Source of the DNA: Entonaema liquescens
Lineage: Eukaryota > Ascomycota > Sordariomycetes > Xylariales > Xylariaceae
Length of the DNA stretch: 64,000 nucleotides
Assembly: GCA_902805475.1 (NCBI GenBank)
Contig: CADCSX010000003.1
Coordinates: forward strand, 2,108,001-2,172,000
Direction: 5' to 3'
Part shown: one piece after another, positions 12,801 to 25,206 of the stretch
Position numbering within the stretch: position 1 is the stretch's first letter
Layout of the letters: every line of letters starts with the position of its first letter
Notes under the pieces: generated by a model
The model's input: only the letters and a program-made list of their open reading frames with translations
What the model was told of the DNA's origin: nothing
The model's database searches: none
Translations under genes and position numbers: made by a program

Positions 12801-12982
12801 TATCAAGTATCAAGTATAAAATATCAAATATCAAATATCAATGACGATGACGTCGAAGTATGTGCCAAGAAGAGATACGAACAGTGCTCCTGTTTTCCGG
12901 TCAGGGTTTGGCCTGGAGGGGTAGCGGAATCGGTAGTAGGACCGCGGGGTGCGCCATCTTGGGTGAAATCCGCAGTAGACAT
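9848..12982 (-). CDS. PX-domain protein with PX-associated domains
   Basis: Six exons (12982-12883, 12780-12554, 12472-12164, 12104-11721, 11652-10555, 10498-9848) give 922 residues, every junction in frame. An N-terminal PX-associated region (about 33-180) precedes a PX domain (about 185-260) with the phosphoinositide-contacting RRYSDF (230-235) and the Pro-rich KVLPPLPKK. A Ser-rich linker leads into the long helical C-terminal PX-associated domain (DUF3818, about 341-700), then an acidic stretch and a basic tail. This order matches the fungal family of yeast YPR097W, linked to lipid transfer and membrane contact. Phosphoinositide binding is expected from the family. The start at 12982 (MSTADF) is preferred; an in-frame Met at 13162 would add an atypical leader. 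Confidence 0.85.
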
Positions 12983-14727
12983 ATCTAATGCTTGAACTTG
13001 ATCTTGTTTTTTTCTACTTCTCTCTCTTCTTGTCCAGCCGGGGGAAAAGTAAGCGAAAGAAAGTCTATGATTTATGGTGCCGGTTTGTAAGATGACCTCC
13101 TCCTCCCTGTTCTCGTTTTTACTTCCGTCTTCGTCCAAATTAAGCTTCAGCCCAAATGCCAAATGCTAATAATTATGCTCAGCGCGTACGGCGTATCGGC
13201 GGTTGGATATTACGGCGGGGAATAGGTATTTTGGTAGATTCAATAGAATAATGTTGTTATGCTATAAGCCACAATTGTCTCTCCCTTAATATCTCTCTAC
13301 AAATAAGATGATTCGTCTTGGTTTGTGTGAAATAGAGGTATTGCGACAAGAAGGAAAATAGAAAACTGGAACTATGAAATGAAAAAGAAAAGAAGAGAGA
13401 AGGAAGATAAGTCAATAAAATTATTGTTCAACCTGTGAGGTAGTGAAAGAGATGTATGTATGTACTAGTCGGTGCCTTGTAAGTGCTTCTCTGCAGGTGG
13501 TCAAGACTAAGAGACATACTATTACTATTACCTAGATATAAATACAGTGCCAACTAGATAACACACTGTATCTTGTTTGCTCCCTTTGGTTCTTTTACTC
13601 CCCTGGATCTTTCTCATGTGATCAAGTCACTTTTTGTTCGAGACCTTGGGGCTGAGTTTCAATCACGACTAGCCAAGAAGATTAATTCGAAGTTCTCAGA
13701 TCCGGCTTGATGCGCGCCGTTAAACGGTAGCGCTCTTCCTCCCCCAATTGGTGGTAGTGGCCCCGAGCTGGTTGCTCTACGGTAAGTGTCGTCGAAATAG
13801 GTACCGAGTGGCTTAGAGATGACGTCGCCAGTTACATGTACCAATTCCAATCAATTATATCGGGGTACCTTAGGTACATGCTCAACCAACATTTCGCTTA
13901 GTATTGTACCTACTTATCCCTACCTATCCCTACCTGATTTCAACTCAGTCTATCCCTACTAAATGTTGGTTGTAAATAAAATGGTTAGGTGCATCAAACA
14001 TATAAGACATTAGGTAGTGACTTACCCTGAGATCATTTTGCTTATCGTCATAATGATTGACTCAGACGAGTCAGTCTCTAACCTACTATATATATGGATT
14101 CAATATAATATATAAAACTTTGGCCGCAAAGCCTTAGAGCACCTAGGTTAGTCAAATATTAGGTATATATATATATATATGTCTGTATAGGTAGACTCCA
14201 TACACTTATTAAACTACACAACCATAGCTACATGTATCTTACGTACAGACTCCACAGCTTTGGGCCTTGCAGGGCTGAAGCCAAGTGGTCGTCTTAAGAA
14301 GTGCCATATATCCGCGGCTAAGACGGCATCAGTTAGATGCCTAGATTTCTTACTATGTAGGTTAGTGGGTATTCATACTCACGGGTTTCACCTAAGCGCT
14401 ATTATAGAACGCATTCGACTTGTACACGCAAGCTTCTAGGCATCCTCTGACGACCTTGTGAGATTATGACGCTCGATGAATAAAACTAGTTATAAGCATG
14501 TTAGCTATTTACATGAATTGCATTAGTAGAGGTGGAATGGCTACCACTGGGATATTATAAGAATAATTGGTGTGTTAAAGATAAGGATAATTGGTCGGTA
14601 ATAGAATGGTACCTTGATAATGTTAATTAGGTACATATCCGGTATTGCGCTGGAAACCTTCCGAATATGGCTGCAAGGGGTATCATCATTTCTAGGGTGA
14701 TTAATATCTCGAGTGGTTGTCGTTCAG
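12983..14727. other. intergenic region, no supported gene
   Basis: 1.7 kb holding the promoter of the PX gene and the 3' side of the coiled-coil gene. There are several TAGGTA/TACCTA words and a (TA)n tract at 14164-14180. A 63-codon open frame at 13659-13850 (minus) has no support. Confidence 0.45.
14164..14180. repeat. (TA)n microsatellite
   Basis: Alternating TA over 17 bases in an AT-rich intergenic region. Confidence 0.8.
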
Positions 14728-15867
14728 CTATAGCTCGTCCAGAGCTCGTAACACACCATTCTCGGTGGGCTCGTTGGCTTTATGGCTATTGAGCGCTTCT
14801 CTCACCTCGTCCGCCATAGCGGCAGAGTTCATGGTATGGTTGCCAACCAAATTGTCCAAATCTGGTTGTCCTTGTCCGTTACTTGATGTCAAGTCAGGGA
14901 CCCCCAATATATCCTCAGATGAAGGCGCGTACTGGGCCACAACCAGTATGAGGATTAGTGAGAAGATCACCACGGATGTGATGATCCATACGATCTTGAG
15001 ACGTTTTCTCGTCTTTTCTTGCCATTCCATATCCGCTCTTTCCCAACCTTCGATTCGGTCACGTACTACGTCTACCCGCTTGCTGAGAGTCTCGACCATG
15101 TCACGACCTGCGTGTATGCGACTTTGTAATTCTTCAATTCGTCTTTGCTGATCGTCGAAGTGACCGAATGAGTTGGCCTGTTGCTCTAACTCGTCTACCA
15201 GCCCTTGTGACTCTGCCTTGAAGCTTTCATCTAGCTCTTGCGACATACTTGTGAGCTCTTTAAGGGAGACTATCGTGCTCTGAAGCATGCCTAGCCTTTC
15301 AAGAACAGAATAATATGTATCATCCAGACGCATCGTCGTGGTAGTCGAAAAATTGCCTAGTTCTACGAGTGACTTTCTCAACCCCCTATTTCGAACGTTA
15401 GTTATCAAAGACTATGGCAAGTCTATGTTTAATAGTTCCCGGGAAGCTGTAGTGACGAACGCTAAACTTTTTGCTACTTTGTCCTGCTGCTCATGCGCGA
15501 ACTCCTCTTCGGTTACAGAGGTTGGTACGAGGACTATAGGCTTGGCACCACGTGTAGCATCGTCAGACGAAGGATTTGGCATACTGGTCCTGAGATTCGT
15601 TTCGGGATTTGTATATGGCGTGGTGCCTTCGGATCGCGGTAGCTCAAATGAGCCTCGTGGTAGGTGAAGAAGCATGGGGCCTGCGGATTGGGGAGTATGG
15701 TCATCGTTGTCGCGATCCTTTCGCTGAAGGTGATGTAAGTGGTGATATCGGGGTAACTTGATTGGCGATGATAATTCAGTTATCGACCGTCTTATTTGAT
15801 GACGAGGTCGTTGTGGTGGGGAGCTGGTCATAGGTTTAAGGAGTTCGAAATCTTGATTCTTGGACAT
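14728..15867 (-). CDS. coiled-coil protein with C-terminal membrane segment
   Basis: Two exons, 15867-15461 and 15385-14728, give 354 residues; the intron has a GTTCGT donor, an AACTAAC branch site and a TAG acceptor. Residues 1-130 are Pro/Ser-rich and probably disordered. About 150-265 is heptad-like and charged (LEQQ, QQRRIEELQ, LSKRVDVVRDRIE), followed by one hydrophobic helix (VWIITSVVIFSLILILVV, about 274-291) and a 60-residue acidic tail. The layout of a long coiled coil before a near-C-terminal membrane span resembles SNARE- or karyogamy-type membrane proteins, but I do not recognise a family signature. The function is unknown; a role at an internal membrane is an inference. Confidence 0.7.
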
Positions 15868-16758
15868 CTTTGCGCAGGTACCAGAAGTGGACGGCTTAAT
15901 GTAGGGTAGCCTGATTTAAATCAATGCGCATCAAGATTAAATCAAGTAATATGGATGTACTGTACTGCGCGCATTAAATTGTACCTACATTAAGTAGGCA
16001 TGCAGTCGATGCAATTGATGGAGTCTTATGAATGGTTGGTAACTTGGAGAAAGTAGGAGAGTGTAGATTCCCATTGGATTGAGTATAGAGGATCGGAGGA
16101 GTTTACGGCACTCCGTTGGCACATGCACCACCCCACTACGGGAACTTCCGCACTTTCACATGTCACTTACATTCCTGGGTATTTCTTCTACGTGTCTTAC
16201 CACTTTGATATTTATTAATAAAATACCTATCTGTGTAAAATACAACAAGCTCACATCCATACCTAGATGTAAATTTCATGTAGTACTATTGGCGCCAACA
16301 CAATAATGCATGGATGGTAACATGGGTATGGATATTCAGAATGTCGAATTGACGATTTTGAGTTGTAAGTAATGCGGGTGTGATTCTGTATTACTACTTG
16401 TATCGGCTGTTGCGGAGTTGGACGTGATTTGATTGTGTATAGTCCTATCTGCTCCCATCTTTATCTGCCTTGCTTATCTCAAGCTGTCACAGCTTCTGAC
16501 TCCGGAGTAATATTGCGGAATCCCGTCTGTTGGGTACTATATCGTCTTCCTGATCTTGAGTAACAGGTCAATCTGGATCCGATTCCTGATAGTTTTTGTG
16601 TTCGTAAGCTTCTCGAAATTCATTGAGGGATGAGGATTTTAATCCCACAGGGCTGCTTTTGCCGTCGTCACGAGGCCAACCCATGCTTATCGTACCACTC
16701 CGTAATATGTGTCTAAGGGAAACAATCGTAGATATGATCCTCAGGATACCTAGCTGGC
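15868..16758. other. intergenic between coiled-coil gene and CGR1
   Basis: About 0.9 kb; promoter of the coiled-coil gene and 3' side of CGR1. No supported gene. Confidence 0.5.
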
Positions 16759-17221
16759 TCATGAATTGAGGAGTTTATTGCGCTTTTCCTTTCTCTTCAA
16801 ACGCTCGACTCGCTTTTTGTGCATTTTCTCCGCCATCTTTTCATACCTCTCCTTTTCCTCCTTCGCTGCGCGCTTCTCTTTGACGGCTTGAACTCGTTGC
16901 TAGTTATAGTGTTAGCTGTGCGCACTGGGATTCTCTTTATATAGATGGTGCCGACTCTACCTGTCTTTCTGCCTCTTTTTCCTCCTTCATTTCCTTTTCC
17001 CTTGCCTTCGTTGCAGCTGACGCTGTGCGTAATTTCGTTCGTTGCTCATAGGACGTTAGGCCAGATCCGGGGCGGAATGCCTTGCGCTGCGGGTGCCATT
17101 GTTTGCCTATATATTACCCATAAGCTCTAAGTCAATCATAGACGCTGTTGCAGTCCTTACCGTTCTTGCGCATGCCTTGAAGCTCTTGCTTCTTTTCTGG
17201 TTCAGTGATAACAGCCGACAT
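16759..17221 (-). CDS. CGR1: rRNA-processing protein Cgr1
   Basis: Nucleolar protein required for 60S ribosomal subunit maturation and pre-rRNA processing. Three exons (17221-17161, 17106-16961, 16899-16759) give 115 residues, the usual size. The sequence is almost entirely basic coiled coil: after MSAVITEPEKK comes the diagnostic GKQWHPQRKAFRPGSGLTSY, then KEMKEEKEAER, then RAAKEEKERYEKMAEKMH and the tail KRVERLKRKEKRNKLLNS. This conservation makes the assignment firm. Its upstream region carries a CTTATCGC word, a GCGATAA word and an A run followed by GTTAAGAT, a set partly repeated upstream of UTP18, another ribosome biogenesis gene in this window. Confidence 0.95.
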
Positions 17222-17345
17222 GGTGGCGCGCAAATCCTGGTGAAGCAATTATGATTATTGGGAGTAACTATTACCACTAAATTGTGGAAACGAAATTTGC
17301 AGGCCTCCGACAACGATTTCACCAAGCAGTTTGCGATGTATGCGT

Positions 17346-17400
17346 CTTATCGCCAAGAGGCATATCAAATCATGTTGCGATAAAAAAAAAAAGTTAAGAT
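17346..17400. promoter_or_regulatory. candidate ribosome-biogenesis promoter words (CGR1)
   Basis: CTTATCGC at 17346-17353, GCGATAA at 17377-17383, and an A run ending in GTTAAGAT at 17393-17400, 125-180 bases upstream of the CGR1 start. CTTATCGC and A-run-GTTAAGAT recur upstream of UTP18. They are analogous in composition to the yeast PAC (GCGATGAG) and RRPE (A/T-rich) pair; that equivalence is inference. Confidence 0.4.
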
Positions 17401-18215
17401 AACTGCGGTTCCTCAAGTTGGAGTGGATCTCCTAAGAAATCTGGAGAGATGAGATTGGCCAGAAAGCAGAAATAAACGGTACGGGATCAATTATCTTCCA
17501 GCGCCAAAATGTGAGCCTCCGAGGCCGAGGTCCATAGGTCGTTCCAGGGCCTTGGGTCCAATTAGGTGCACGCATCGTGCCGTGCAGATTAGTAGTTGAA
17601 CTAAATCTCTGATTGGCCAATGTACCTACATTAGTGAAACGAGATTAACTTCTACGCTTCTCGAGTCGGGTAATTCTCTCGTTTTTCATCCCGTCTTAGC
17701 TTATGTGCTACATGAAGTACCTACAAGCGATCATCTTTTTATACTTTTCTTCCTTTTTCCTTTTTCTCTTCAGATCGTGGAGTAAACATTATCTGGTGGA
17801 TACGCTGTGTATTTCTGTATTTGATATTCTCTATTCGTACACGTAACTCTAGATGCAATTATATTTACTGTTTCAACATTTTCCGCTGCTATTTATGTAC
17901 CTATGGAAGTTTGGATCATCCTAATAAGATGATTCCGGTATAGCTCCAGTCTGACCCCCAAGGGTTCGATATCATAAGGCAAGGGTCTCTCCGCAGAGGA
18001 TTCAGTACCGAAATCCATCCGGAGCCTGGAGTACTTGGATAGTCTGGTTGTCAGACCTGTCATCAAGTTATCACTTGACCCCCAAGAGACAAGGGCCTAT
18101 CCCGGTTTGCCCATTGCCCATCGCTGTCCCGTTCTCCGTGTCCGTATTCAGAAATTCGTGGAGAGTGAGGCTTTGCCATAGCCGCCAACGACACTAAGTT
18201 TTTTGTCATTTGTTT

Positions 18216-18236
18216 CTTGGTCTTGGTCTTGGTCTT
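18216..18236. repeat. CTTGGT tandem repeat
   Basis: About three and a half tandem copies of CTTGGT in an intergenic region. Confidence 0.7.
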
Positions 18237-18390
18237 AGCATCAGAGGATTTGGATACGAAATTGCTTGGTTAGTTTGTGATATTCTTAGATACGGCTTAG
18301 AATCGGAGATGACGAACTATTGGTAGCCGATCATTACTTCCAGCCCGTTATTCGGCTTGATTCTACACCTTACTAGTGAAGAGTCGTGCT

Positions 18391-18444
18391 TTTAGTATCT
18401 TTAGCATCTTTAGCATCTTTAGCATCTTTAGCATCTTTACTATG
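18391..18444. repeat. TTTAGCATC minisatellite
   Basis: Five tandem 9-base units begin at 18391, 18400, 18409, 18418 and 18427; the first is TTTAGTATC and the others are identical. A degenerate sixth unit follows. There are no spacers, so it is not a CRISPR-like array. Confidence 0.85.
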
Positions 18445-21126
18445 AATTGATCAAACATTTCGTTCTGGTGGTCTGGCTACAGAACTATTGTAATGGAATA
18501 AACAACAAATTGCTAGCTGGTAGTATCTGCGATCAACTATTCTTTATCCGGTGGAATACCCACAGACTCATGCAAAGTTATCCGAGCGCTTCGAATTCCA
18601 AGGCCTTGGTTGGCTACGAACCATGAAGGCTAATGCGACGGCTGCTTACGGGCTTGCAGCTTGTAAAGGCGCACATACCTTATGTGGACGCGGACGTATG
18701 TACGTATGTATGTACGATGAAGGTGGTATGCGAATCGTGGCCACGGCTAGACCGGCTGGCTACTTTGCGCTAAAGAGCGGCCGACAGGTTGTGTGGGAGA
18801 AGAGTTCAGTTAGCTTGGCTCATTTGATCATCTATGTATTCTGCTCTCATTGCACTTGGCTTGTTGCTTGGCTTGGTAAGATGAAGTCTTGAAATGCAAC
18901 CAGAATTAGTATGATGAGTTGCGACCTTACCTAATATGAATATAAACAACCTCCTTGAGATACTAGGTAGCCAATCCCGTATATGTGTTTCCTTCCCATA
19001 GACAACAACGCCGTGTTTATACCTATGCACGGAAGATGAAATAGTAAATAGGATGTACCTGATCCTTTTTTCATGAAGGATTGATTAACCTAATTCTGAA
19101 GCCCCTCCAGCCGCAAATGCAACGAAGCAACCGAAGGTAGGAAGCGCGGGGGGTCATTAACCAAGAAGGGATAGGGTGATGCAGGGGGACGCCGAGAACT
19201 AAAGGCAAACCAGCCAAAATAGGAAAGCGGTTCTTTGCTACGCGGGCTGCGGTTATGTACTGTACACGTAGATGCATAATTAGATGCAAGGTTTCCCAAA
19301 CAATATGACCGGGTTACCTCTGCCTGCCTGCCAGCTTGTCAACCTGCCAGTTCGGCTGCTCTTTCTCTCTCTGTTGAAGAATTAAATGTGCTTTTCAGGG
19401 GTTGTCAACTGTTAACTGCCAACAAAAAATATCGAGTTTCTCAAAAAGCACCCTTTTATCAGGGATGGCTTATTTCTGCATGTCCCATTGAATTAAGGCA
19501 GCGGAGAATAATTAAGCCCTTATTCGTTATTCGCGGTGTGCGTCTGGGTCGTTAGGGAGGCCAGCGGTCCATTCTATGAACTGCGCATCGCAATAATTCG
19601 GCATGCAATTGCGTTGTTCTCAATGTGGGAACGCTCATTGGCGATGGCGCATACTGTACCTACTACGGTACTGTGCTGTCTGGCTGTTTAATGTTGCGCG
19701 GATTACCTAGACCCTACAACATCTAATCTACACCAGGTATGTACATATTCGACTTATAATTTTCCTTGGTTTGTATGTATCTCCGTCATACCTCGCACGA
19801 GCCTCAATCGACCTTTTCAAACAGCGGAGTAGTCGCGATCATGAGGTCATGGGCCACTCAAAGACGGCATTCAACGCTGACATGTAGGTACAAGTTTTAC
19901 TTACGAACGGAGCATCCACCCTATTACGAGGATATCTGACAACGGTAGTGATACGTACCTAGGTAGTCCACGTAGGCGCAGCCTCCTGCAGGGACCCTCA
20001 CGGAGAAGCATCCCCTCGGTGTGACTGCAGATCATGTACACTCCGTGCATTTCTAACTAGGGATATACTTTGGTGAATATCCTCGTGGTTTCGATAGTGA
20101 CCATTTTGATTCAGGACCCAAGTAAGTTTGAAATGAGATCTTTGACTCCAGTGCCGACAAACTTGGAATATTCACCAACATGATATCTCATTAGCTAGCA
20201 TTGATCTTATATTAAGTTGAAAAAATACATAGCTTACGGCGCGAGATATAGCATAATTAAGCACGAAATAAGCATCATTCCTTTGGATTGGCATCATTTC
20301 GAGCGCATTTTAATTGTTGATTAAATGTTATTAGGTACGGTACCTACCTATTGTCGGCAGCAGGTAATAGCAGGTCAGGTACTTGCTAATTTGTATCTAC
20401 CTGGGTGCTAGGTTCTTTTATACCCTAGTCCTTGCAAGCCTGAGATCCTTATTAGGGTACATTATTACATACAGTACAAGCGTTAAACTTAGTAGGGCGG
20501 CCGCACGGTCCAGAAGGACACAACCCAATAGCCTAACAGTGAACTTTTTCGACTTCCACACTTCTATCTTTCTGGAGTCGTCTACACACCTACGATAATC
20601 TCCTCAATCCTTCACTTCACTCCTCCCACCTTACCTCAACCACCACCACACCTGCTGGCTCAATTCCAGAGGCAAATCTTGTCTTTCTAAGATTTGCTCT
20701 GGTCTTGGCCGTCCGCTCCTTTGATTAATCCTCCCTTCAATTCCATTATCCTACGTCTATCTTTATTTTGGTTGTTTTGTGACCAATCTGTTGCGAGGGA
20801 AGCCGGACGACAATAACGCTCACCGACCACCACCAAAAAACAAATTCCGCCTCACCGACGACGAGGTACGACTTTATATCTTTTGTGCCAGGAGCCTAGA
20901 AAGATTATCATCTAGGTCTCTCGCAATTGAGCAGGAGAACTGACATTTCTTAATATCAGGCGCCTCAAGCATTGTCGTCGCGCATTCAATCAGATTGACA
21001 TGTCCAATTAGCCCTTTCGATCTCTACGCCCTTACCGATACACTATACTTCGGAAGATACTCTATGATATCTTTCTATATCTAAGTTTCTTCCCCGCTCT
21101 CTGCGCCGGGGAGGCTTGAAGGAATA

Positions 21127-24050
21127 ATGGCCACCGTAATTGCTGCCAGTCTCCCGACCGAGACGGCTACGTTGAGTGGGGTGAACGATGTCCCATCGCG
21201 ACAACTCCGTATCTCGACGCATCATGACGAGACCATAACCCAATCAGCTGTTCCCGGTCCCCAATCTTCTGCGCACGCCAATCTACCTCCGCCGAATCCC
21301 CCTTTCGTTTTCCCGTCTCGCTCGTCGCCATCTTCTGCGCCTTCGTCCTTCTCCCGGGCCACGGGGCGACGACCTCAGTCTGCAATAGAATTTCAAGGCC
21401 GTGCTTTTAGTTTCGCTAGTGGGATGGGAGACTCCCCCTCCAAATCGCCGGCTTTACCCGATTTCAGTTTCAATCCGGGTGCTGATTCTAGTCCGAATAC
21501 CAGCAGTCGGCCGTCTAGATCTCCAGGACTACCAGATTTCTCGTTCAACCCGGGTGCGACTCTTGGGCCGGACGAGTCTCTTCTCAGTCCCCCAATCTGC
21601 CCTCCGTCGCCAATGATGCATCCGAACCGCACTGGCCATCGAAGAGGTGGGAGCGAGTTTGTAGGCGGTAAACTCAAAGGGGGAGGCTCTATTACTGTAA
21701 TGAGTACCAGTCCAACTAGATCCGAGGGCGGCATTGGATCCCCCAAACTGTCGCCTGCAGATGCTCCGCCAAGAAGAGGACACGCACATCGCCGCTCTGC
21801 TGCGATCTCCAGTCACGATCTGACCATGATACTAAAGCCAAACAACCCAGCTTCAAGAGGTAGCAGCGCGCCCACTAGCCCGGCTGATTTTGACGAGAAA
21901 TTCCGCAATTTTCCTGAACAAAAGAACGAACCCCCAAACCTGAAATAGTTCACCAAGAGACATGCGAGGATATAGCCCCAGAAGTATCCGTTCAGCATAT
22001 GTTACAATCTCCTCCATCACCAAACCCTACCGCACGTACACGGGTTGGGTTTTCCGATACGCTCGAATTCATTCCTCGTCCTCTGTCGTTGGTATCAACC
22101 GATACATCAAGCACGGTGACGGTTCGTCCTGGTCATAGAGTCTCGGGAAGCATCTCGTCTATTATCTCAACTAATTTGGCATCTACGGACCGCGATACTT
22201 CTAGTGTGCTTGGGTCTCCCGGTTCCCGCACGAAAAATGACTCCCGCCCTAGCACCGCAGGTGCTGTATTAGAGAGATCACCAAGCCTTATCGTACTTAA
22301 TGGCGATTCTGTATCACGCAGGCGAAATTCCATTCCATTGCTAACGGAAATCCCCAAACGCAGCTCTGGATCACCTACAAACACGAGTCCCTCGAAAACT
22401 CCTAGGAGATGGTCTTTCTTCGGACTCGAACCCTTTACAGGTACTAACTCACCAACGAAATCAACATCGCTCAGCTCAATTTCATCTAAAGCTGCGGAGA
22501 AGCGATTCGGACCTGCCAACTCATCAGCGGAATTTGAATGCGCGCCAACCACAGATGGTCTATCTCGTTCAGAAAGTAAGAAGGGCTCAATAAGAAAAAA
22601 GAAACAAAAACGGGTTAGAACATGGGCTGGTTCCATTCTAACAAGGAAATCGAAGCCTCGGAAATCGAAATCAGTGCGTCGCCGTTCGCAAACGCCACCA
22701 GTGTACCAAGAACAGGTGATCGAAGACTTCGGTGACTATCTCATGGAAGTACCTGAAGCACCCATTGTACCTATTGCGCCAGTGGTCCTGGTCACTGAGC
22801 CTGAACCCGACCCAAATACAGCAGAGCCCAGTCGAACGTCTGAAGATGACATATCTTACCCTATGATCGATCTCGATGCGGCTCTTGGCCCATTCAATAC
22901 GCCTTCCTCTCGTGATCCACAGTGGGACGAAGCGCAAAAAACAGGCGCTCCGCCCAAACGTCAGTTGCACAGTGCTGCTGGTTTAAGGGGCTTCAGTGGA
23001 CCAGGAATGCATTATCACCGCCGTGCTGAAAGTGCACCTGAAATGCCTCCTTTCGAAGCCGCAAGATTCGGTATACATCGCTTCGGTAGTTCTTCAACTA
23101 TGGCAGATGTATTTGAAGAGGATGAAGAGGAAGAAGAGGATACAAGCGCAAAGACCCCATCAGAAGAATCCTCTACAGAGGCCCAGGACGCCTCAGCTGA
23201 TGAGAGCGAATCGACATCAAGTACCGAAGACGATGCGGTTTCGACACCTACGCAAGAACGGGATCATGGTAAAGTTTGTCCAAAGGACATCCTGCCTATG
23301 CCTACCTTAGTTACACGTAAGGGTAGCGGGTCAAGCTTGGAGATGCAGCGACCTGTATCTAGGACAAGGACTGAGAGCTCCGTTGGTGGTCTGCGCGAAG
23401 AAATCATTCTGGAAGAGCCTAATTACGGTACGCCCAGACGTGCCGCCTTTATGATGGGAGCTCCAGGAACCCCTGATTCAGAAGCGCCATCCCCCCGCCA
23501 GATTTTGAACACCGATGTCGATCCGGTCGATGTGACCAATGGGGTGTTCTCTGCTTCCTCGCCTATGCCAGCCACACCGTATTCACTAAGTTATTCATCG
23601 TCATTCCCTTCTCCTCGTTCTCCAATGTCGTATGATGCTCAACGAATTTCGACCGCCCCATCTTCGATTGCTGATGAAAATAACTACCATTCGCTATTGA
23701 TGGGCGAACCTGGACCTGAATTGGTCCGAATCTCTGTTGATGTTCCGTCTCTAACGAGTAGTAATTCGACCATGACGCGGGATAGCACATTCACACCGGG
23801 TGTTCGACCCAGGAACATGCCCTTCCATGATCAGCGACCTGCTTCGTTTAGCGCTGCAGCATTTGGCCGCCGAAGATCCAGCTTGGTCAGTCTCAGCCGG
23901 CTAATTAGTAGCGCCCACGGAGAGCGAAGCAAGCTAAGTATGGAGGTCCCTCTCGACTCGGACCCGGAAGACAAGCCCAAAATGAGCAAATCAAAACGTT
24001 TCAGTCGCATAATGCAGTTCTGGAAGCCGAAGGGATCGGCTAAGCCTTAA
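21127..24050 (+). CDS. Ser/Pro-rich cell-wall-type protein, frameshifted
   Basis: One gene of about 974 codons is read in two frames: 21127-21948 and the continuation to 24050. Codons stay coding-like on both sides of a five-C run at 21931-21935. One extra C there would turn KNEPP-N-LK-stop into KNEPPKPEIVHQE and run on without interruption, while any intron in the overlap would be too short. A 1-base loss, more likely in the assembly than in the genome, is the best explanation. The protein is disordered, with two DFSFNPGA repeats near residues 117 and 142, RRGHAHRRSAA, TRVGFSDTLEFIPRPLS (a conserved-looking block), acidic stretches and a basic C-terminus RFSRIMQFWKPKG. It resembles proteins annotated as fungal cell wall proline-rich proteins; it has no signal peptide, so that name may mislead. 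The function is unknown. Confidence 0.75.
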
Positions 24051-25206
24051 GGGGGGTTTCCAATGCTTCTATTGCAGGCGTTCGCACCCGGGCTCGGTGC
24101 TCTCGGGTAGATAGGGGACGGTCATCAGATTGGTTTCCGCAGTGGCCCACTGACGGATCCGATGAAGTTTATGTATTCTCACGCATTTCTCATTACCTAT
24201 ACGAACCAGAGTTCTTCACGTAGAGGATCCTTGATGGTACTTGAGACAATCTTATTCACGACTTTATTTGCAAAGCATGCATTGTTTTGTACGCATACGA
24301 GAACCCGAAATCTCGGGGATTATTCTCGCAATCGTTTAGCTTTTTTTTCTTTTTTTTTATGATCGCATGACGGCACCTTTGAGCCACTTCATGACCACGG
24401 CTCCGTTTTCAAGACATTCACCTAGTCTATTTTCATTGCTTCAGGAGGTGGTGGGGGAGGAAATTAAACAGCCGTTTAGGCCTGCAGAAAAAAAAAAGGA
24501 GTGCCGCCGTCGGAGGATCTGAGAGACTCGAATTTCTCTAGACACAGTGCTCGCGGATATGAATGTGGATGGGAGGAATATCTCGGGACCATGTTCCATA
24601 AAAACTTCATAAGTCTGTTGCTACATGACCTGTAAAGTAGTTGCTCACCGTGGACTCCTCGAGCAGCCCAGGTTTGTACACACAATAATAGTGAACATAA
24701 GCTACTAAACATAGGTTTCGATACCAGATCTGCGTTCATATTACTGATGTGATATGCACAAGACAGCATTTGGGTTTGGGCATTTTCCCAGTAGTGGCTA
24801 TTATTTACTTTCAGTAGTTAGATAACGAATGAAACATTTGTAAAATACGATTATTATTCAGATCCAGATCTAGTTATAAGATTATACAACCATGAATTAA
24901 ATAAAATAATATAATGGTCTACTATATGCGAAAATTAATCCCATTTGAAGACATAAATGTGCATAGATGGAGGACCTTTATAACACGTATACATCTAAGT
25001 AGGCTAGCTAATCACTGTACTCCACGACCGAAGCTACGAGAGTTCGTGTTAGCGAGCGTCTCGCCTATTGTTATTGTTGTTGATATAGTTCCTATACGAA
25101 GTAGCGACTGCAATATATTAACACCTTGAAACTTGTTTAATTGTAACCGTCCACGTTGCTTCCCGTGTAACACCGTTTCCACGGGGTTCCCATAGCTCAT
25201 GTCCCA

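Larger units (their letters stand above)
17222..21126. other. 3.9-kb gene-poor region
   Basis: Largest stretch without a supported gene. It holds the CGR1 promoter, a TTTAGCATC minisatellite (18391), a CTTGGT repeat (18216) and, from about 20580, a CT/CA-rich leader typical of the 5' UTR of the following plus-strand gene. A 113-codon frame at 18551-18892 has no recognisable features. A non-coding RNA gene cannot be excluded. Confidence 0.45.

Noticed and set aside
13659..13850. 63-codon minus-strand open frame
   Set aside because: Short, isolated and with no recognisable motif.
18391..18444. Direct repeats that might be a CRISPR array
   Set aside because: The units are 9 bases, contiguous and without spacers, in a eukaryotic genome; it is a minisatellite.
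18551..18892. 113-codon plus-strand open frame
   Set aside because: No signal peptide, domain, intron context or coding-like composition; likely chance.
21949..21976. Intron (GT...AG) as explanation of the frame change in the Ser/Pro-rich gene
   Set aside because: The only GT-AG pair in the window of change would make a 28-base intron, below any workable size, and it lies after the stop of the first frame.
24476..24769. 97-codon minus-strand open frame after the Ser/Pro-rich gene
   Set aside because: Lies in the expected 3' UTR and shows no protein-like pattern.
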